Below, one piece after another: positions 32,546 through 44,582 of a DNA stretch of 64,000 bases (position 1 is the first letter of the stretch; every line of letters starts with the position of its first letter). The stretch comes from Thalassobacterium sedimentorum. Lineage in GTDB: Bacteria; Verrucomicrobiota; Verrucomicrobiia; Opitutales; Coraliomargaritaceae. A program made the translations under genes and the position numbers. The stretch spans positions 1 through 64,000 of the forward strand of contig NZ_JARXIC010000015.1 of NCBI RefSeq assembly GCF_031127905.1, read 5' to 3'. The notes under the pieces were generated by a model. It was not told the DNA's origin. It made no database searches and saw nothing but the letters and a program-made list of their open reading frames with translations.

Positions 32546-32576
32546 GCCCCTCCTTTGTTTTTTGCTGAGGAGGGGC
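32546..32576 (-). terminator. Hairpin downstream of prmA
   Basis: A 9-bp stem, GCCCCTCCT (32546-32554) with AGGAGGGGC (32568-32576), lies 19 nt after the prmA stop. No T-run follows on the minus strand, so it may be an RNA-stabilising 3' hairpin rather than a full intrinsic terminator. Confidence 0.45.
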
Positions 32577-32594
32577 TTGTTGGCTGTAGTGAGT

Positions 32595-33494
32595 TTACGC
32601 TAGGCGGAACAGCAAATCGCCCCACTCGCCGTCTTGGCGACTGTCGATCTCGATCGACGCCTCGGGGCGCTGAGCGGCGAACTCTGCCGCGAAATGTGTA
32701 CGCACTTGTTCTAGTTCCTTAGTTAGAATGCCGCTAAGAGCGAGTGTGCCAGGGCATTTGACTCCGTGGATGAGAGGTTTGCTGTGGGGAATCAGGACAT
32801 CCGTTTGAATGTTAGCCAGCACCAGGTCGCCCTGGCGTCCATTGGCGAAGCCTCTTTCAAGGTCAGCGACGGCAAATTCTGGCTTCGGTAGGTGTGTGTT
32901 TTCTGCGGAGTTACTGTGGCAGACTGTGATGGCTTCAGCATCAAAGTCGAATGCGTAGGTTTTTTTGAAACCGAGCGCTGAGGCCGAGAGTGCCAGTACG
33001 CCGGAGCCACAGCCTGCATCGATTACATCGTGGCTCGCGCGTGCTTCCGGTTGAGCTTCCAAGTAGTCGAGTAAGCGTCGAGCACAGAGGCGTGTTGTTT
33101 CGTGGGCGCCAGTGCCAAAGGCCATGCCTGCATCCAGGTAAACCACTGCGCTGCCTTCAGGGGGCGGGCTGTTGTCGCGTTCCCACAGTGGAATCCAGTG
33201 CAGTTGGCGGTCGTTCCAAGGCTTCACGAATTCTTTATAAGCATTTTGCCAGTCGGCATCGATGATTTCAGTCAACTCGAAGTCTTCGGGCAGGTTTTTA
33301 AAGTCTTGGCGTAGTTTTACGAGTTCGCTCTCTGCTGTGGCCGAATCGGGGAAGATGCCGAACAGTTCGTAGGGATCAGTGATCTCCTTTTGCATGATGC
33401 CCCAATAGGGCGATTCAGTTTCACAGAAATAGTCTTCGAGTATGTCGGCCATCTCGTCAGGGATGCCAGTGCGGAGTTCGACTTGGTTGCTCAT
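32595..33494 (-). CDS. prmA: Ribosomal protein L11 methyltransferase-like protein
   Basis: A SAM methyltransferase of 299 residues that modifies lysines of ribosomal protein L11 in other bacteria. The start at 33494 ([15 protein letters not shown]) is chosen over 33530. The linker ends in [18 protein letters not shown], followed by motif [14 protein letters not shown] and [13 protein letters not shown] (the NPPY-equivalent NIxx motif of PrmA). The N-terminal substrate-recognition domain is divergent, as is common. It is upstream of no partner and followed by a strong hairpin. Confidence 0.88.
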   Translation of the reverse strand: MSNQVELRTGIPDEMADILEDYFCETESPYWGIMQKEITDPYELFGIFPDSATAESELVKLRQDFKNLPEDFELTEIIDADWQNAYKEFVKPWNDRQLHWIPLWERDNSPPPEGSAVVYLDAGMAFGTGAHETTRLCARRLLDYLEAQPEARASHDVIDAGCGSGVLALSASALGFKKTYAFDFDAEAITVCHSNSAENTHLPKPEFAVADLERGFANGRQGDLVLANIQTDVLIPHSKPLIHGVKCPGTLALSGILTKELEQVRTHFAAEFAAQRPEASIEIDSRQDGEWGDLLFRLA

Positions 33495-33586
33495 GTTTGC
33501 GGTTTTTACTTCCTTTAAAGTGTAGTGCAAGCGGAGCTTTTGCTAAAATTGCAGTTTCGCTCGCTTGGTCCTGCTGTGCGGGGTGC

Positions 33587-34186
33587 TTAGGCTTCAGGTA
33601 TCACGATTTTACCTTTGCTTAGGCGGGTGACGACATCTGGAAGGAGTGCGTGCTCGGCGATGTGGACCTTTTTGGTGAGGATGTCGAGTGTATCTGCCTC
33701 TTCGATACGCACTTCTTTTTGTGCAATAATGGGGCCTGCGTCGAGCGCGGGCGTCACCCAGTGTACGGTACAGCCAGTGATTTTGACTCCGTGTTCGAAG
33801 GCTTGTTGAATACCGTTCATGCCTGGGAAGCTGGGCAGAAGGCTCGGGTGCAGGTTGATCATGCGGCCTTCGAATGCCTCAATAAAGGGGCGTTTTATGA
33901 TGCGCATGAAACCCGCTAATACAATGAGCTTGGGAGAGAAGCTTTGTATGCGCTCAATGTAGGCTTGTTCTGCTGCGTCACTTAATCGGGCGCCCTTGCG
34001 ACCTGGGTCCAAGTAGATCGCTGGCACCTTATATTTCTGCCCCAGCGTAAGGATGCCAGCGTCCTCATGGTCGCTAATCACTGCGGCGATTTTAGCTGAG
34101 CCCAATTTCTTCTTGGACTCAGCTTTGAGTAGCGCCTCTGCGTTTGTGCCACGGCCAGAGCCGAGAATGACGATTGGATAAGACAT
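33587..34186 (-). CDS. purN: Phosphoribosylglycinamide formyltransferase
   Basis: Third step of purine synthesis, adding a formyl group from 10-formyl-tetrahydrofolate to GAR. The 199 residues show [15 protein letters not shown] at the N-terminus, [16 protein letters not shown], the catalytic [16 protein letters not shown] with Asn-His, and [19 protein letters not shown] holding the catalytic Asp. The length is typical for PurN. Confidence 0.93.
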   Translation of the reverse strand: MSYPIVILGSGRGTNAEALLKAESKKKLGSAKIAAVISDHEDAGILTLGQKYKVPAIYLDPGRKGARLSDAAEQAYIERIQSFSPKLIVLAGFMRIIKRPFIEAFEGRMINLHPSLLPSFPGMNGIQQAFEHGVKITGCTVHWVTPALDAGPIIAQKEVRIEEADTLDILTKKVHIAEHALLPDVVTRLSKGKIVIPEA

Positions 34187-34228
34187 ATTTTTGAGTGAGT
34201 CAGTGTGCGGTGATCCAGTGCTCGGATG

Positions 34229-34255
34229 TCGCTTTCAGTTCAGAACTGAAAGCGA
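34229..34255. repeat. Perfect 12-bp palindromic hairpin between purN and dnaJ
   Basis: TCGCTTTCAGTT (34229-34240) pairs exactly with AACTGAAAGCGA (34244-34255) around a 3-nt loop. There is no T-run on either strand. It sits 38 nt after the dnaJ stop in the leftward direction, so it may protect the 3' end of the dnaJ message. Confidence 0.6.
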
Positions 34256-34293
34256 GTAATCAAGCGAGGGAACTGTTTTTTCGTCTTCGCGGA

Positions 34294-35448
34294 TTATCGG
34301 AAAAACTTTTTGGCTTTTTCGACAAAGGATTCGCTGACGGGATTTGCGGGGTCGCCGCAAGCTTCTGCGTATGCTTCGAGTTTGGCGGTTTGCTCGCTGG
34401 TCAATTTGGTCGGGACTTCTACTTGCACGCGGATGAGAAGGTCGCCCTTGCGGCCTCCGCGTAGTGCAGGAATGCCTTGCTCGCGTAGTCGAAAGGTGGT
34501 GCCTGTTTGAGTGCCAGCCGGAATCTTGAGAGAGCCTTTACCGAATAGGGTGGGCACGCTGATGGATCCGCCCAGTGCAGCTAGAGTGAACTTTATGGGC
34601 ACTTCGCAGAAAAGGTCATTGTCGTGGCGTTCAAACAGTTCGTGTTCTTTGACGTGAATGATGATATAGAGATCGCCTGCTTGGCCGCCCATGTGGCCCG
34701 CTTCACCTTTGCCGGCAGAGCGTAGCTTGGATCCGGTGTGGACGCCAGCTGGAATGCGCACTTTTACCGTGCTGCTGTCCATGACGCGACCTTCGCCGCG
34801 GCAGCTGGTGCAGGGTTTTTCGATGGTTTGTCCTGCGCCTTGGCAGCTGGGGCAAACTTGTCGATAGCTAATAAAGCCACGATTCGAAGTCACTTGGCCT
34901 GCGCCGCCACAGGTGCTGCAGGTGACCTTGCTGGAGCCTGGCTCTGCGCCGGAGCCGCTGCACTTTTTACATGCGACAGGGCGGCGGTATTTGATTTCCT
35001 TTTCAGTGCCTTTGGCGGCCTCTTCCAGAGAGATCTCCAAATCGTAGCGTAGGTCGGATCCGTGCTGGGCGCCGCCGCGAGATTGACCACCTCCGCCGCC
35101 ACCGAAAAATTCTTCAAAAATGCCGCCTCCGCCGCCACCACCACCGAAGGCTTCGCGGAAGATGTCGAAGGGGTCGTGGCCCCCCATGCCCCCCATGCCG
35201 CCTCCGGGGTTCCCCATGCCGCCTTGTTTGAAGGCTGCGTGTCCGTAGCGATCATAGGCGGCTCGCTTGTCGGCATCCTTTAATACATCGTAGGCTTCGG
35301 AGATCTCCTTGAATTTGGCTTCTGCCGCTGCGTCGTTCGGGTTTTTATCCGGGTGGTATTTGACTGCTTGCTTGCGGTAGGCTTTTTTTAAGTCGGAGTC
35401 TGAGACGTCGCGAGAGACGCCGAGAAGTTCGTAATAGTCGTTCGCCAT
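34294..35448 (-). CDS. dnaJ: Chaperone protein DnaJ
   Basis: An Hsp40 co-chaperone that stimulates DnaK ATPase. The 384 residues have the J domain with HPD (YHPDKNPND) at about 33-41, a Gly-rich region at about 78-118, four CxxCxGxG-type zinc repeats ([32 protein letters not shown]) and two C-terminal substrate domains. It lies 6 nt downstream of grpE. dnaK is not in the window. Confidence 0.96.
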   Translation of the reverse strand: MANDYYELLGVSRDVSDSDLKKAYRKQAVKYHPDKNPNDAAAEAKFKEISEAYDVLKDADKRAAYDRYGHAAFKQGGMGNPGGGMGGMGGHDPFDIFREAFGGGGGGGGIFEEFFGGGGGGQSRGGAQHGSDLRYDLEISLEEAAKGTEKEIKYRRPVACKKCSGSGAEPGSSKVTCSTCGGAGQVTSNRGFISYRQVCPSCQGAGQTIEKPCTSCRGEGRVMDSSTVKVRIPAGVHTGSKLRSAGKGEAGHMGGQAGDLYIIIHVKEHELFERHDNDLFCEVPIKFTLAALGGSISVPTLFGKGSLKIPAGTQTGTTFRLREQGIPALRGGRKGDLLIRVQVEVPTKLTSEQTAKLEAYAEACGDPANPVSESFVEKAKKFFR

Positions 35449-35454
35449 GTTCGT

Positions 35455-36042
35455 TTAGTTCTCTTTTGTTTCAGGGCCACTGGATACAATCACGTTGGCT
35501 GCTCGAATGAGGCGGTCGTTTAGGCGATAGCCTGCGCGCACAGTTTGGATGATATGATCCTCTTTAACTTCGTCTGAGGGTTGGTGGGCCACACATTCGT
35601 GAAAATTCGGATCGAAGCTCTCGCCGTCGGGGATTAGTTCTTCTAGCCCCTGTTCGGAGAGTGATTTCTTTAGTTGATCGTCTACCATCTTAAAGCCGAA
35701 GGTGACGTCTTTTGCTTCAGGGTGGTTCTCCGCGGCCTGCAGGCCGAGTTTCATATTGTCGAGGACGGGTAGTAGGGATTCCACTACGCTGGCGGCTGCG
35801 TTACGGATGATGTCCTGCTTCTCGCGTGCGATCCGTTTGCGGTAGTTCTCCATGTCGGCGACTGAGCGCAAGTAGCGAGTTTTCATCTCTGCTGCCTCCG
35901 CTTGTGCTTTCTCGAGTTCGGTCAGCACGGGCTCGTTGCTTTCGGGCGCTTCGGCTTCAGTTGTTTCTTCGACAGTGCACTCCTCCGGTTCAACGGTGGG
36001 TTCTTGGGCCTTATCAGATGTTTTATCGTTCTGTTTTGTCAT
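35455..36042 (-). CDS. grpE: Nucleotide exchange factor GrpE
   Basis: Releases ADP from DnaK. It is 195 residues from the start [18 protein letters not shown] at 36042; the frame stays open to 36315 but the extra 91 residues show no GrpE character. An acidic N-terminus leads into the long coiled coil ([20 protein letters not shown], then [13 protein letters not shown]) and the C-terminal beta wing ([30 protein letters not shown]). Operon with dnaJ. Upstream no CIRCE inverted repeat was seen. Confidence 0.94.
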   Translation of the reverse strand: MTKQNDKTSDKAQEPTVEPEECTVEETTEAEAPESNEPVLTELEKAQAEAAEMKTRYLRSVADMENYRKRIAREKQDIIRNAAASVVESLLPVLDNMKLGLQAAENHPEAKDVTFGFKMVDDQLKKSLSEQGLEELIPDGESFDPNFHECVAHQPSDEVKEDHIIQTVRAGYRLNDRLIRAANVIVSSGPETKEN

Positions 36043-36218
36043 GGTTTTGTAAAATGTGAATCTCTGCGGACAGCGATTTGTGTGCTCGGTTTCAAAGTGA
36101 GCGCGGGAGTGTGAGGATAAATTATCAGAATTCAAGGGCGCAGTCAGGGTATTGAAACCTCTAATTGATAGTTGCTTCCCGCTTGACTCGCCAACGAAAA
36201 GGCAGATTTTTTCAATGT

Positions 36219-36458
36219 ATGGCAGAACTAGATGAAAAATGGCCGGAAAATGTAAACGGAAAGTTCTATGTCGATGAGCAATGCATCGACTGTGACCTTT
36301 GCCGTGAAACTGCACCGGAGAACTTTACTCGCAACGAAGATGGAGGATATTCCTTCGTTTATAAGCAGCCGACTTCGGAGGAAGAGCTGGAGCTTTGTGT
36401 GGAGGCTCTTGAAGGCTGCCCCGTGGAGGCGATCGGAGACGATGGCGAGCAAGGCTAG
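36219..36458 (+). CDS. Ferredoxin, single 4Fe-4S cluster
   Basis: A 79-residue electron carrier. The start [20 protein letters not shown] at 36219 is chosen over 36165. Cluster ligands are in [12 protein letters not shown] (CxxCxxC) and the fourth Cys is in [13 protein letters not shown] (the GCP Cys). This is the monocluster type, strongly acidic. The stop codon lies inside a 17-bp tandem duplication, and a strong terminator follows, so it is a single-gene unit. Confidence 0.9.
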   Translation: MAELDEKWPENVNGKFYVDEQCIDCDLCRETAPENFTRNEDGGYSFVYKQPTSEEELELCVEALEGCPVEAIGDDGEQG

Positions 36459-36488
36459 TATATCGCTTGATCTAGTATATCGCTTGAT
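36455..36488. repeat. Exact 17-bp tandem duplication across the ferredoxin stop
   Basis: CTAGTATATCGCTTGAT occurs twice back to back (36455-36471 and 36472-36488). The first copy contains the ferredoxin stop codon TAG at 36456-36458. Confidence 0.9.
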
Positions 36489-36500
36489 TTTTAATTTTTC

Positions 36501-36528
36501 AAAGCCCGCCGGATATGGCGGGCTTTTT
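36501..36528 (+). terminator. Intrinsic terminator after ferredoxin gene
   Basis: Stem GCCCGCC (36504-36510) with GGCGGGC (36517-36523), loop GGATAT, flanked by AAA and a T5 run, 10 nt before trmB starts. Confidence 0.9.
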
Positions 36529-36538
36529 ATTCTGATTT

Positions 36539-37141
36539 ATGATGACTGAGATTTCTGAAGCCCATGCGCGCGAACTCGCGAAACAAGCCGCCCGTAAGGC
36601 GGAACTTGCCGAAATATGCCAGCGGGACCTAGCTGGTTGTGACCGTATCTTGTTTGAGGCGGGTTGTGGTCATGGACACTGGCTGTCCGATTATGCTGAG
36701 GCGCATCCGGATACGATCTGTGTGGGCATCGATCTGATTTCGTGGCGTATTCGAAAAGGGAATGATAAAAAAGCTAAACGCGGAATTCAGAATTTGTATT
36801 TCTATAAGGCGGAGCTGGGGGAGTTCTTGGGAGCTTTGCCTGCTTCCCTTCGTTTTGAGCGTACGGTCCTGTTGTTTCCTGATCCTTGGCCTAAGGCAAA
36901 GCATCATCGCCGCCGTATGGTGCAGTCGGCTTTGTTAGATGAGCTTGCGCGCCGAACGGATGTTGGTGGAGAATTCTGTTTTCGTTCAGATGATCGCCCT
37001 TATTTCGATTGGGCGGTGGAGCATCTGCAGGCGCATGATGAGTGGATCATCGACGAGGCCGCTCCTTGGCCTTATGAGAGTGAAACTTATTTTCAGAGTT
37101 TGATGGATGCTTATTTCTCTGTGATCGCGAAGCGGGTGTAA
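36539..37141 (+). CDS. trmB: tRNA (guanine-46-N7)-methyltransferase
   Basis: Methylates G46 in the variable loop of tRNAs. The 200 residues show the SAM site [22 protein letters not shown]-like [17 protein letters not shown], the TrmB signature [16 protein letters not shown] at about 111-126, and [15 protein letters not shown]. Two adjacent ATG codons (36539 and 36542) make the exact start uncertain by one residue. Confidence 0.93.
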   Translation: MMTEISEAHARELAKQAARKAELAEICQRDLAGCDRILFEAGCGHGHWLSDYAEAHPDTICVGIDLISWRIRKGNDKKAKRGIQNLYFYKAELGEFLGALPASLRFERTVLLFPDPWPKAKHHRRRMVQSALLDELARRTDVGGEFCFRSDDRPYFDWAVEHLQAHDEWIIDEAAPWPYESETYFQSLMDAYFSVIAKRV

Positions 37142-37186
37142 TGCGCGTTTTTTTTTATTATTTATGCGCAGCTATTGCTCTGTCGT

Positions 37187-37420
37187 CTATAGAATGTCCA
37201 AGCACGCGATGAGTGCGAACTGTGTGAGTAGCGCCACTGTAAGGAGGGCGTAAGCGAAGAACATGAAGTAATCGTTGGCGAAGCGGCGCTCGGGCCTGCT
37301 GGATTTCTTGGGTTGTCTGACGGGCTCGGGCCTCTGTTTGTCTTCCTTTATTGCGGGAGAACTGCTTTTGCGGTCGCGAAGGTGTGCGAGTCGATCGGTT
37401 AAGTTGGTGAGTTCAGCCAT
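37187..37420 (-). CDS. Small hypothetical tail-anchored membrane protein
   Basis: A 77-residue protein with a charged, proline-rich N-terminus (KEDKQRPEPVRQPKKSSRPE) and one C-terminal membrane helix at about 52-74 (FFAYALLTVALLTQFALIA). Not recognised. It is divergent from the atp operon, where an atpI-type gene often sits, but the sequence does not look like AtpI (no second helix). Confidence 0.55.
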   Translation of the reverse strand: MAELTNLTDRLAHLRDRKSSSPAIKEDKQRPEPVRQPKKSSRPERRFANDYFMFFAYALLTVALLTQFALIACLDIL

Positions 37421-37568
37421 CTTATTATTTTTTGTGAATCGGGTGCTGTTTGCAAGGTTAGAACAATCGATGTAATTGATGCCCCTTATTAGTCCAACTT
37501 ATCGTAGGTATTTTATCTTAAATCGGGGGTTGACGCGTAGAGAATGCCCCGCCATCACATTCGCTTCT

Positions 37569-37596
37569 CCGTGGCAAAACCACGGTTTTTTATTTT
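37569..37596 (+). terminator. Terminator-like hairpin in the atpB leader
   Basis: CCGTGG (37569-37574) pairs with CCACGG (37580-37585) around CAAAA, followed by TTTTTTATTTT. It ends 16 nt before the GTG start of atpB. Either an attenuator within the atp leader or the end of upstream transcription, with the atp promoter then lying inside or just after it. A TTGACG at 37528 could be a -35 box upstream of the hairpin. Confidence 0.6.
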
Positions 37597-37611
37597 CATA
37601 CCCAGTTCTAC

Positions 37612-38451
37612 GTGAACAAGCTCCTACCAACAGTCTTTCTTCTCTCTGGAACCGCATCCGTCTTGAATGCAGCGGACGGCGTGAGCCCGTCTCCGTATAA
37701 ATTGACGGAGGTGTTTGGTCTTCCATTAACGAACACGATCGTGACGACATGGGCGATTTCGATCTTGTTGATTGTGGTTGTCCGTCTGAGTGTCGGCACG
37801 CCTAAGTTGATTCCTGGCAAGGGGCAGGCTGTGATTGAGAGTCTGATTGATGGGCTTCGCGGTTTGCTTGAGCCTATCGTCGGTAAGAAGGCCTTTCCAA
37901 TGACATTTCCGCTGTTGATTGGTCTGTTCCTGTTTATTCTTATTCATAACTGGAGTGGTTTGATTCCAGGGGTTGGGGTTTTTGGTCATGTGGAGCATGG
38001 TCACCTGACGTACTGGATGCGTCCGGCCAATTCTGATTTGAATGCGACTTTAGGTATGGCTCTGGTGGCTATGCTTGCGTGGTTGGTCATTAGTTTGAAG
38101 GTGGCAGGGCCGAAGTTTTTTATCTGGGAGCTTTTCGGTAATAAGGCAGATAAGCAGGAGACCCCGAAGGCGGTATACATGATGCTGATCCCTATTTTTA
38201 TGATGGTGGGTTTGATTGAGATTGTTTCGATTGCATTTCGTCCGGTGTCTTTGTCCTTTCGTTTGTTTGGTAATGTCTTCGGCGGCGAGAATTTGCTGAC
38301 GAGTATGACTGGTATGGCGCCTTATATTGTGCCGATTCCGTTTTATTTTTACGAAGTGCTCGTCGGCGTTGTTCAGGCGTTGATCTTCACTTTGCTGGTC
38401 GCTATTTATATTGGTCTGATGACTAACCACGATGAGGAGCACGCTCATTAA
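37612..38451 (+). CDS. atpB: ATP synthase F0 subunit a
   Basis: Forms the proton half-channels next to the c-ring. The 279 residues begin at GTG with a signal-like N-terminus ([20 protein letters not shown]) and have five or six membrane helices. Helix 4 carries the essential Arg in [20 protein letters not shown] (the SxxLRLFGN-type motif reads SFRLFGN), and helix 5 has [17 protein letters not shown] with the Gln of the channel. First gene of the atpBEFHAGDC operon; atpI is absent. Confidence 0.94.
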   Translation: MNKLLPTVFLLSGTASVLNAADGVSPSPYKLTEVFGLPLTNTIVTTWAISILLIVVVRLSVGTPKLIPGKGQAVIESLIDGLRGLLEPIVGKKAFPMTFPLLIGLFLFILIHNWSGLIPGVGVFGHVEHGHLTYWMRPANSDLNATLGMALVAMLAWLVISLKVAGPKFFIWELFGNKADKQETPKAVYMMLIPIFMMVGLIEIVSIAFRPVSLSFRLFGNVFGGENLLTSMTGMAPYIVPIPFYFYEVLVGVVQALIFTLLVAIYIGLMTNHDEEHAH

Positions 38452-38545
38452 CTCTAACCTCAAAACACTTTCAGCGTCGGGACTATGTCAAAGAATCGTA
38501 GACGGCGCAGAAACTAACTAAATACAACACTCAACGATACATATT

Positions 38546-38752
38546 ATGTTCGATATCCTTGCAGAAATTACAGGAAAAATTCACGTAGCAGCCGCAGCCA
38601 TTGCAGTGCCTCTAGCGATTGGTCTTATTGGCCTCAAGGCTTGCGAATCTGTCGGTCGTAACCCAGAAGCAGCGACTAAGGTTCTGGTTCAGTCGATTAT
38701 TGCTATGGCTTTCGCTGAAGCGATCGTCTTCTTCGCGATCTTCCTTGGCTAA
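38546..38752 (+). CDS. atpE: ATP synthase F0 subunit c
   Basis: A 68-residue hairpin of two membrane helices that assembles into the rotor ring. The proton-binding carboxylate is Glu58 in [16 protein letters not shown]; the residues after it (Ala-Ile) do not match the Na+-binding Ser/Thr pattern, so a proton ring is likely. The polar loop is SVGRNPEA (RNP rather than RQP). When aligned on that loop, the helix-1 glycine motif reads A18-A20-P22-A24-G26 instead of GxGxGxG. A strong hairpin follows in the atpE-atpF gap. Confidence 0.95.
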   Translation: MFDILAEITGKIHVAAAAIAVPLAIGLIGLKACESVGRNPEAATKVLVQSIIAMAFAEAIVFFAIFLG

Positions 38753-38770
38753 TCTGGTATTTCAGGTTTT

Positions 38771-38821
38771 GCCGGTGCCTCGTGTTGAAACGAGGTGCCG
38801 GCTCTTTCTGTCTCTTTTTTT
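38771..38821 (+). terminator. Strong intercistronic hairpin with T-run between atpE and atpF
   Basis: A 13-bp RNA stem, GCCGGTGCCTCGT (38771-38783) with ACGAGGTGCCGGC (38790-38802), including two G-U pairs and a 6-nt loop, followed by TCTTTCTGTCTCTTTTTTT. It lies inside the atp operon, 16 nt before the chosen atpF start. It can act as partial terminator and as a 3' stabiliser for the atpB-atpE message. Confidence 0.75.
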
Positions 38822-38836
38822 ATTACTTTCCTCTCT

Positions 38837-39517
38837 ATGAAGGCCATATTCATTACTTTGCTACTCGCACTTTCTCTACCGCTCGGTCTTGTTGCCGCTG
38901 AAGAAGCGCCCGCGGCTTCCTCTGTTGAGGGCAAACTCCATGGAGTCGCTGAACAATTACATGCGGATCTTGCGCATGTTGAGGAAAGTATCCACGAAGA
39001 GGAGGATAAGCTGACTATGATCACCGAGAAGTTCGGTGTGTCGCTGCCTACGCTGATCGCTCAAATGGTCAATTTCGTGTTGGTTGCTTTTGTCCTCTAC
39101 AAATTTGCTGTAAAGCCGATCGCTGCGACACTCGATGAGCGTCAACAAAAGATCGCAGATGGTTTGCAATATGCTGAAGAAATGAAGGCACAACTTGCTG
39201 AAGCTGAACGCGAACGTGCCGAGAAAGTGAAGCAAGCTGCGATTGATGCGCAGGCCATTCTGACAGAAGCTCGAGAGCAATCGAAGGAGATGATTGAGAG
39301 CAAGACACAAGAAGCTGCGGCTCAAGCGGAAGCGATCATTCGTAAGGCTAGCGAAGCAACTGAGCTTGAGCGTCAGAAAATGCTTTCTGATGTGCGCCAA
39401 GAAGTTGCACGCTTGGTTGTGGCGACATCTTCGAAGGTTCTTTCTCGTGATCTCTCCGATAGTGAGAAGCAAACTTTCTCCGATTCCGCTGCCAAAGAAT
39501 TGGCCAGCGCTGGATAA
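38837..39517 (+). CDS. atpF: ATP synthase F0 subunit b
   Basis: The peripheral stalk of 226 residues, joining F0 to the F1 head. The start is at 38837, not the upstream in-frame codon at 38795. Residues 1-20 form a clear signal peptide ([20 protein letters not shown], cut near AAEE), then an acidic periplasmic stretch, a membrane helix at about 70-88 ([20 protein letters not shown]) and a long coiled coil rich in Ala, Glu and Gln. The extra signal peptide and periplasmic segment are unlike the E. coli form (156 residues, one helix). Confidence 0.9.
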   Translation: MKAIFITLLLALSLPLGLVAAEEAPAASSVEGKLHGVAEQLHADLAHVEESIHEEEDKLTMITEKFGVSLPTLIAQMVNFVLVAFVLYKFAVKPIAATLDERQQKIADGLQYAEEMKAQLAEAERERAEKVKQAAIDAQAILTEAREQSKEMIESKTQEAAAQAEAIIRKASEATELERQKMLSDVRQEVARLVVATSSKVLSRDLSDSEKQTFSDSAAKELASAG

Positions 39518-39535
39518 GCCCCCATTTTTGACCTG

Positions 39536-39934
39536 ATGAAACGCGATAAAAAGATCACCAAGTTAGCCAAGAAGCTCGTCGAGCTTTCGAAGGACGACCG
39601 CGGTGTCGTGACTGAAGCTAAAGTCGGCGAGGTGCTTGCAGGCATCAAGCAGGTCGAGCTCCGCAATCCAGTGGCAACGCTAAAGTCTTATCTCAACTAC
39701 CTGCGCCGTGAAATTGCTCTACAGACTGCTGTGGTGGCGACTCCGGCTGCTTTGAGTGCAGATGCACTTAAGGCGATCGAGGTTAAATATTCCGCACTTT
39801 ATGGACGTCCGATCAGTGCGGTGACTCAGGAGGACGCTTCTTTGATTGCTGGTGTGCGCGTGCGTGTTGGCGATGATGTGTATGATGCGTCCGTAGCTGG
39901 TCGCTTACAACGCCTTGCTGAAAACGTCCACTAA
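39536..39934 (+). CDS. atpH: ATP synthase F1 subunit delta (short form)
   Basis: The OSCP-type delta subunit that tethers the stalk to the F1 crown. At 132 residues it is well below the usual 175-185. The C-terminal end (GVRVRVGDDVYDASVAGRLQRL) is the diagnostic delta pattern. The N-terminal six-helix bundle is reduced. Position between atpF and atpA confirms identity. Confidence 0.85.
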   Translation: MKRDKKITKLAKKLVELSKDDRGVVTEAKVGEVLAGIKQVELRNPVATLKSYLNYLRREIALQTAVVATPAALSADALKAIEVKYSALYGRPISAVTQEDASLIAGVRVRVGDDVYDASVAGRLQRLAENVH

Positions 39935-39979
39935 GCTGGCATCTTATTACTACTCCCTTCTAAATTCTTTCTTCTTACA

Positions 39980-41524
39980 ATGAGCTCTATAGTCGAACAA
40001 ATCGAAAACGAAATCGCTAGCTTTCAAGCTGGCGCCGTCAAATCCAACACCGGCAAGGTGGTTTCCATCGCCGATGGTGTGGCCAAGCTCTCCGGCCTCT
40101 CTGGCATCATGTACAACGAAATGATCGATTTCGGTCAGGGCGTGACTGGGCTGGCTTTGAATCTTGAAGAAGATGAAGTCGGTTGTGTGATTCTAGGTGA
40201 CTACTCGAAGCTCAAGGAGGGCGATGAAGCGACTACTACGGGTAAACTGCTTTCCGTTCCTGTTGGCATGGGACTACTCGGTCGTGTAGTGGATGCGATT
40301 GGTAATCCGATTGATGGCAAGGGCCCGATCAACGCGACAGAAACCTACCCAGTGGATCAAGTTGCACCTGGTATTATCCCCCGTAAGTCTGTCGACCAGC
40401 CTATGCAAACTGGTATCATGGCGATTGACTCTATGATCCCCATCGGTCGTGGACAACGTGAGTTGATCATCGGTGACCGTTCGACAGGTAAGACTACTAT
40501 TGCGATCGATACCATCATCAATCAGTCCAAGATCAATAACCAGCATCGAAATGAAGACGGCTCCTTTCCTGAAGGTTTCCGCCCCGTTTACTCGATTTAC
40601 GTGGCAGTTGGTCAGAAAAATTCCAATATTGCCCGCACCATTGCTGTTCTTGAGAAAGCTGGCGCGATGGAATATACGATCATCGTTTGCGCATCGGCTG
40701 GCGATAATCCTGCCAATCAATACATTGCTCCCTTCTCTGGTGCGTCCATGGGGGAATACTTCATGCACAATGGTATGGATGCGCTCATCGTTTATGATGA
40801 CCTTTCCAAGCAAGCGGTGGCTTATCGTCAAATTTCCTTGGTTCTAAAACGCCCGTCTGGTCGCGAAGCCTATCCTGGTGATGTCTTCTACCTTCACTCC
40901 CGCCTCCTTGAGCGTTCTGCTCGTGTGAATGAGGACAATGGTAATGGATCGCTGACTGCGCTGCCAATTATCGAGACACAAGCGGGCGACGTTTCGGCTT
41001 ACATTCCTACCAACGTAATTTCTATTACAGACGGCCAGGTTTTCCTCGAAACGGATCTCTTCAATCAAGGTATTCGTCCTGCGGTATCGGTGGGTCTTTC
41101 TGTTTCCCGTGTGGGTTCCGCTGCGCAGATCAAAGCGATTAAGAAGGTGGCTGGTAAGGTGAAGCTTCAACTGGCTCAGTTCCGTGAGCTAGCCGCATTC
41201 GCTCAGTTTGGTTCCGATCTCGATGCCAAGACCAAATCTCAACTTGAGCGTGGTGCCCGTGTCGTGGAGCTCTTCAAGCAAACAGCATTCAATCCGATCC
41301 CTGTCGAGGTGCAGTCTTCCCTGATCTGGGCCGTGCAGAATGGTTTCTTCGATAAGATCGATGTCGCTAATATTGTTACCGCTACAACTAGCTTACGCGA
41401 ATTCCTGGAAACTCGTGGCTCCAAGATTATGGACACGATTCGTTCCGAAAAAGCAATCAGCGATGAGTCTGAAGCTGCCTTGAAAAAATCGCTCGAAGAG
41501 TGGCAGGCTGGCTTTTCTGCTTAA
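39980..41524 (+). CDS. atpA: ATP synthase F1 subunit alpha
   Basis: A regulatory nucleotide-binding subunit of the F1 hexamer, 514 residues. It has the Walker [16 protein letters not shown], the [16 protein letters not shown] segment, [20 protein letters not shown] and the signature [17 protein letters not shown] with the conserved Arg finger. The leader between atpH and atpA is CT-rich with no Shine-Dalgarno. Confidence 0.97.
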   Translation: MSSIVEQIENEIASFQAGAVKSNTGKVVSIADGVAKLSGLSGIMYNEMIDFGQGVTGLALNLEEDEVGCVILGDYSKLKEGDEATTTGKLLSVPVGMGLLGRVVDAIGNPIDGKGPINATETYPVDQVAPGIIPRKSVDQPMQTGIMAIDSMIPIGRGQRELIIGDRSTGKTTIAIDTIINQSKINNQHRNEDGSFPEGFRPVYSIYVAVGQKNSNIARTIAVLEKAGAMEYTIIVCASAGDNPANQYIAPFSGASMGEYFMHNGMDALIVYDDLSKQAVAYRQISLVLKRPSGREAYPGDVFYLHSRLLERSARVNEDNGNGSLTALPIIETQAGDVSAYIPTNVISITDGQVFLETDLFNQGIRPAVSVGLSVSRVGSAAQIKAIKKVAGKVKLQLAQFRELAAFAQFGSDLDAKTKSQLERGARVVELFKQTAFNPIPVEVQSSLIWAVQNGFFDKIDVANIVTATTSLREFLETRGSKIMDTIRSEKAISDESEAALKKSLEEWQAGFSA

Positions 41525-41546
41525 GATCGCTCGCTAGCGAATTCCT

Positions 41547-41566
41547 TATTCTTAATTCTTAATTAC
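41547..41566. repeat. Heptamer repeat (TTAATTC)n upstream of atpG
   Basis: TTATTCTTAATTCTTAATTA is the complement of the GAATTAA array at 12437-12467, with about two and a half units, in the atpA-atpG gap. Confidence 0.6.
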
Positions 41567-41578
41567 TAATTTAATAGA

Positions 41579-43948
<2,370 letters not shown>

Positions 43949-43996
43949 TCAGATTTTTCTGACTTCCGTCTTCTGATCTCTGACTTCTGAACGAAA

Positions 43997-44407
43997 ATGC
44001 TTACACTCGAAATCATCACACCCGACGAAAAAGTTCTCAGCACTGAGGCCAATCAAGTCGTTTTACCGACTGAGTCGGGTGAGGCTGGCATCTTGTCCGG
44101 TCACATCCCTATGGTGACAAAAATTGTCGCTGGTGAGCTGAAAGTCATCAAAGACAGTGGCACTGAGTTCATCGCAGTTGATAGCGGGTTTGCGAAGGTT
44201 TTGGGCAACACCATCTCGGTGCTGACTGAAGCTGCCGTTGACGTCAAAGCGATCGATTTGGGGGAGGTGGAGTCTGCGCAGGCTCGTGCTGTCGAAGCGC
44301 TCAAACAAGCCGAAGCGGATGGTGTCGATTACGATCAACTCGAGCAACTTGAGAAGAATATTCAGTTTCTGGTGGCACAAAAGCTGGCCAAAGGTAGGCG
44401 CCGTTAA
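43997..44407 (+). CDS. atpC: ATP synthase F1 subunit epsilon
   Basis: The shaft-linked inhibitory subunit of 136 residues. The N-terminal beta sandwich starts MLTLEIITPDEKVLSTEANQ and includes VVLPTESGEAGILSGHIPM. The C-terminal helical pair is LGEVESAQARAVEALKQAEA. Last gene of the operon, followed at 44428 by a strong terminator. Confidence 0.94.
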   Translation: MLTLEIITPDEKVLSTEANQVVLPTESGEAGILSGHIPMVTKIVAGELKVIKDSGTEFIAVDSGFAKVLGNTISVLTEAAVDVKAIDLGEVESAQARAVEALKQAEADGVDYDQLEQLEKNIQFLVAQKLAKGRRR

Positions 44408-44427
44408 CCCGTGAGCAAGAAGTTTTC

Positions 44428-44462
44428 CAAACGCGTCTTCCAATAGGAGGACGCGTTTTTTT
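44428..44462 (+). terminator. Intrinsic terminator of the atp operon
   Basis: A 13-bp stem, AAACGCGTCTTCC with GGAGGACGCGTTT, one G-U pair, 4-nt loop AATA, ending in a T-run. Confidence 0.92.
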
Positions 44463-44582
44463 ATTTTAGGACGATCCGCGCTGCTTGCTTGCTGAGGCGG
44501 GAGTCTTTGTTGTGGGGGCAATCTTGTGTATTTGGCATATTTTATTTGCTCTAATGACTGTAACGGAATGAGCTATGCATTC

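Noticed and set aside
35455-36315. Longer grpE start at 36315
   Set aside because: The additional 91 residues are Cys/His/Phe-rich, unlike GrpE, and run into the start of the divergent ferredoxin gene.
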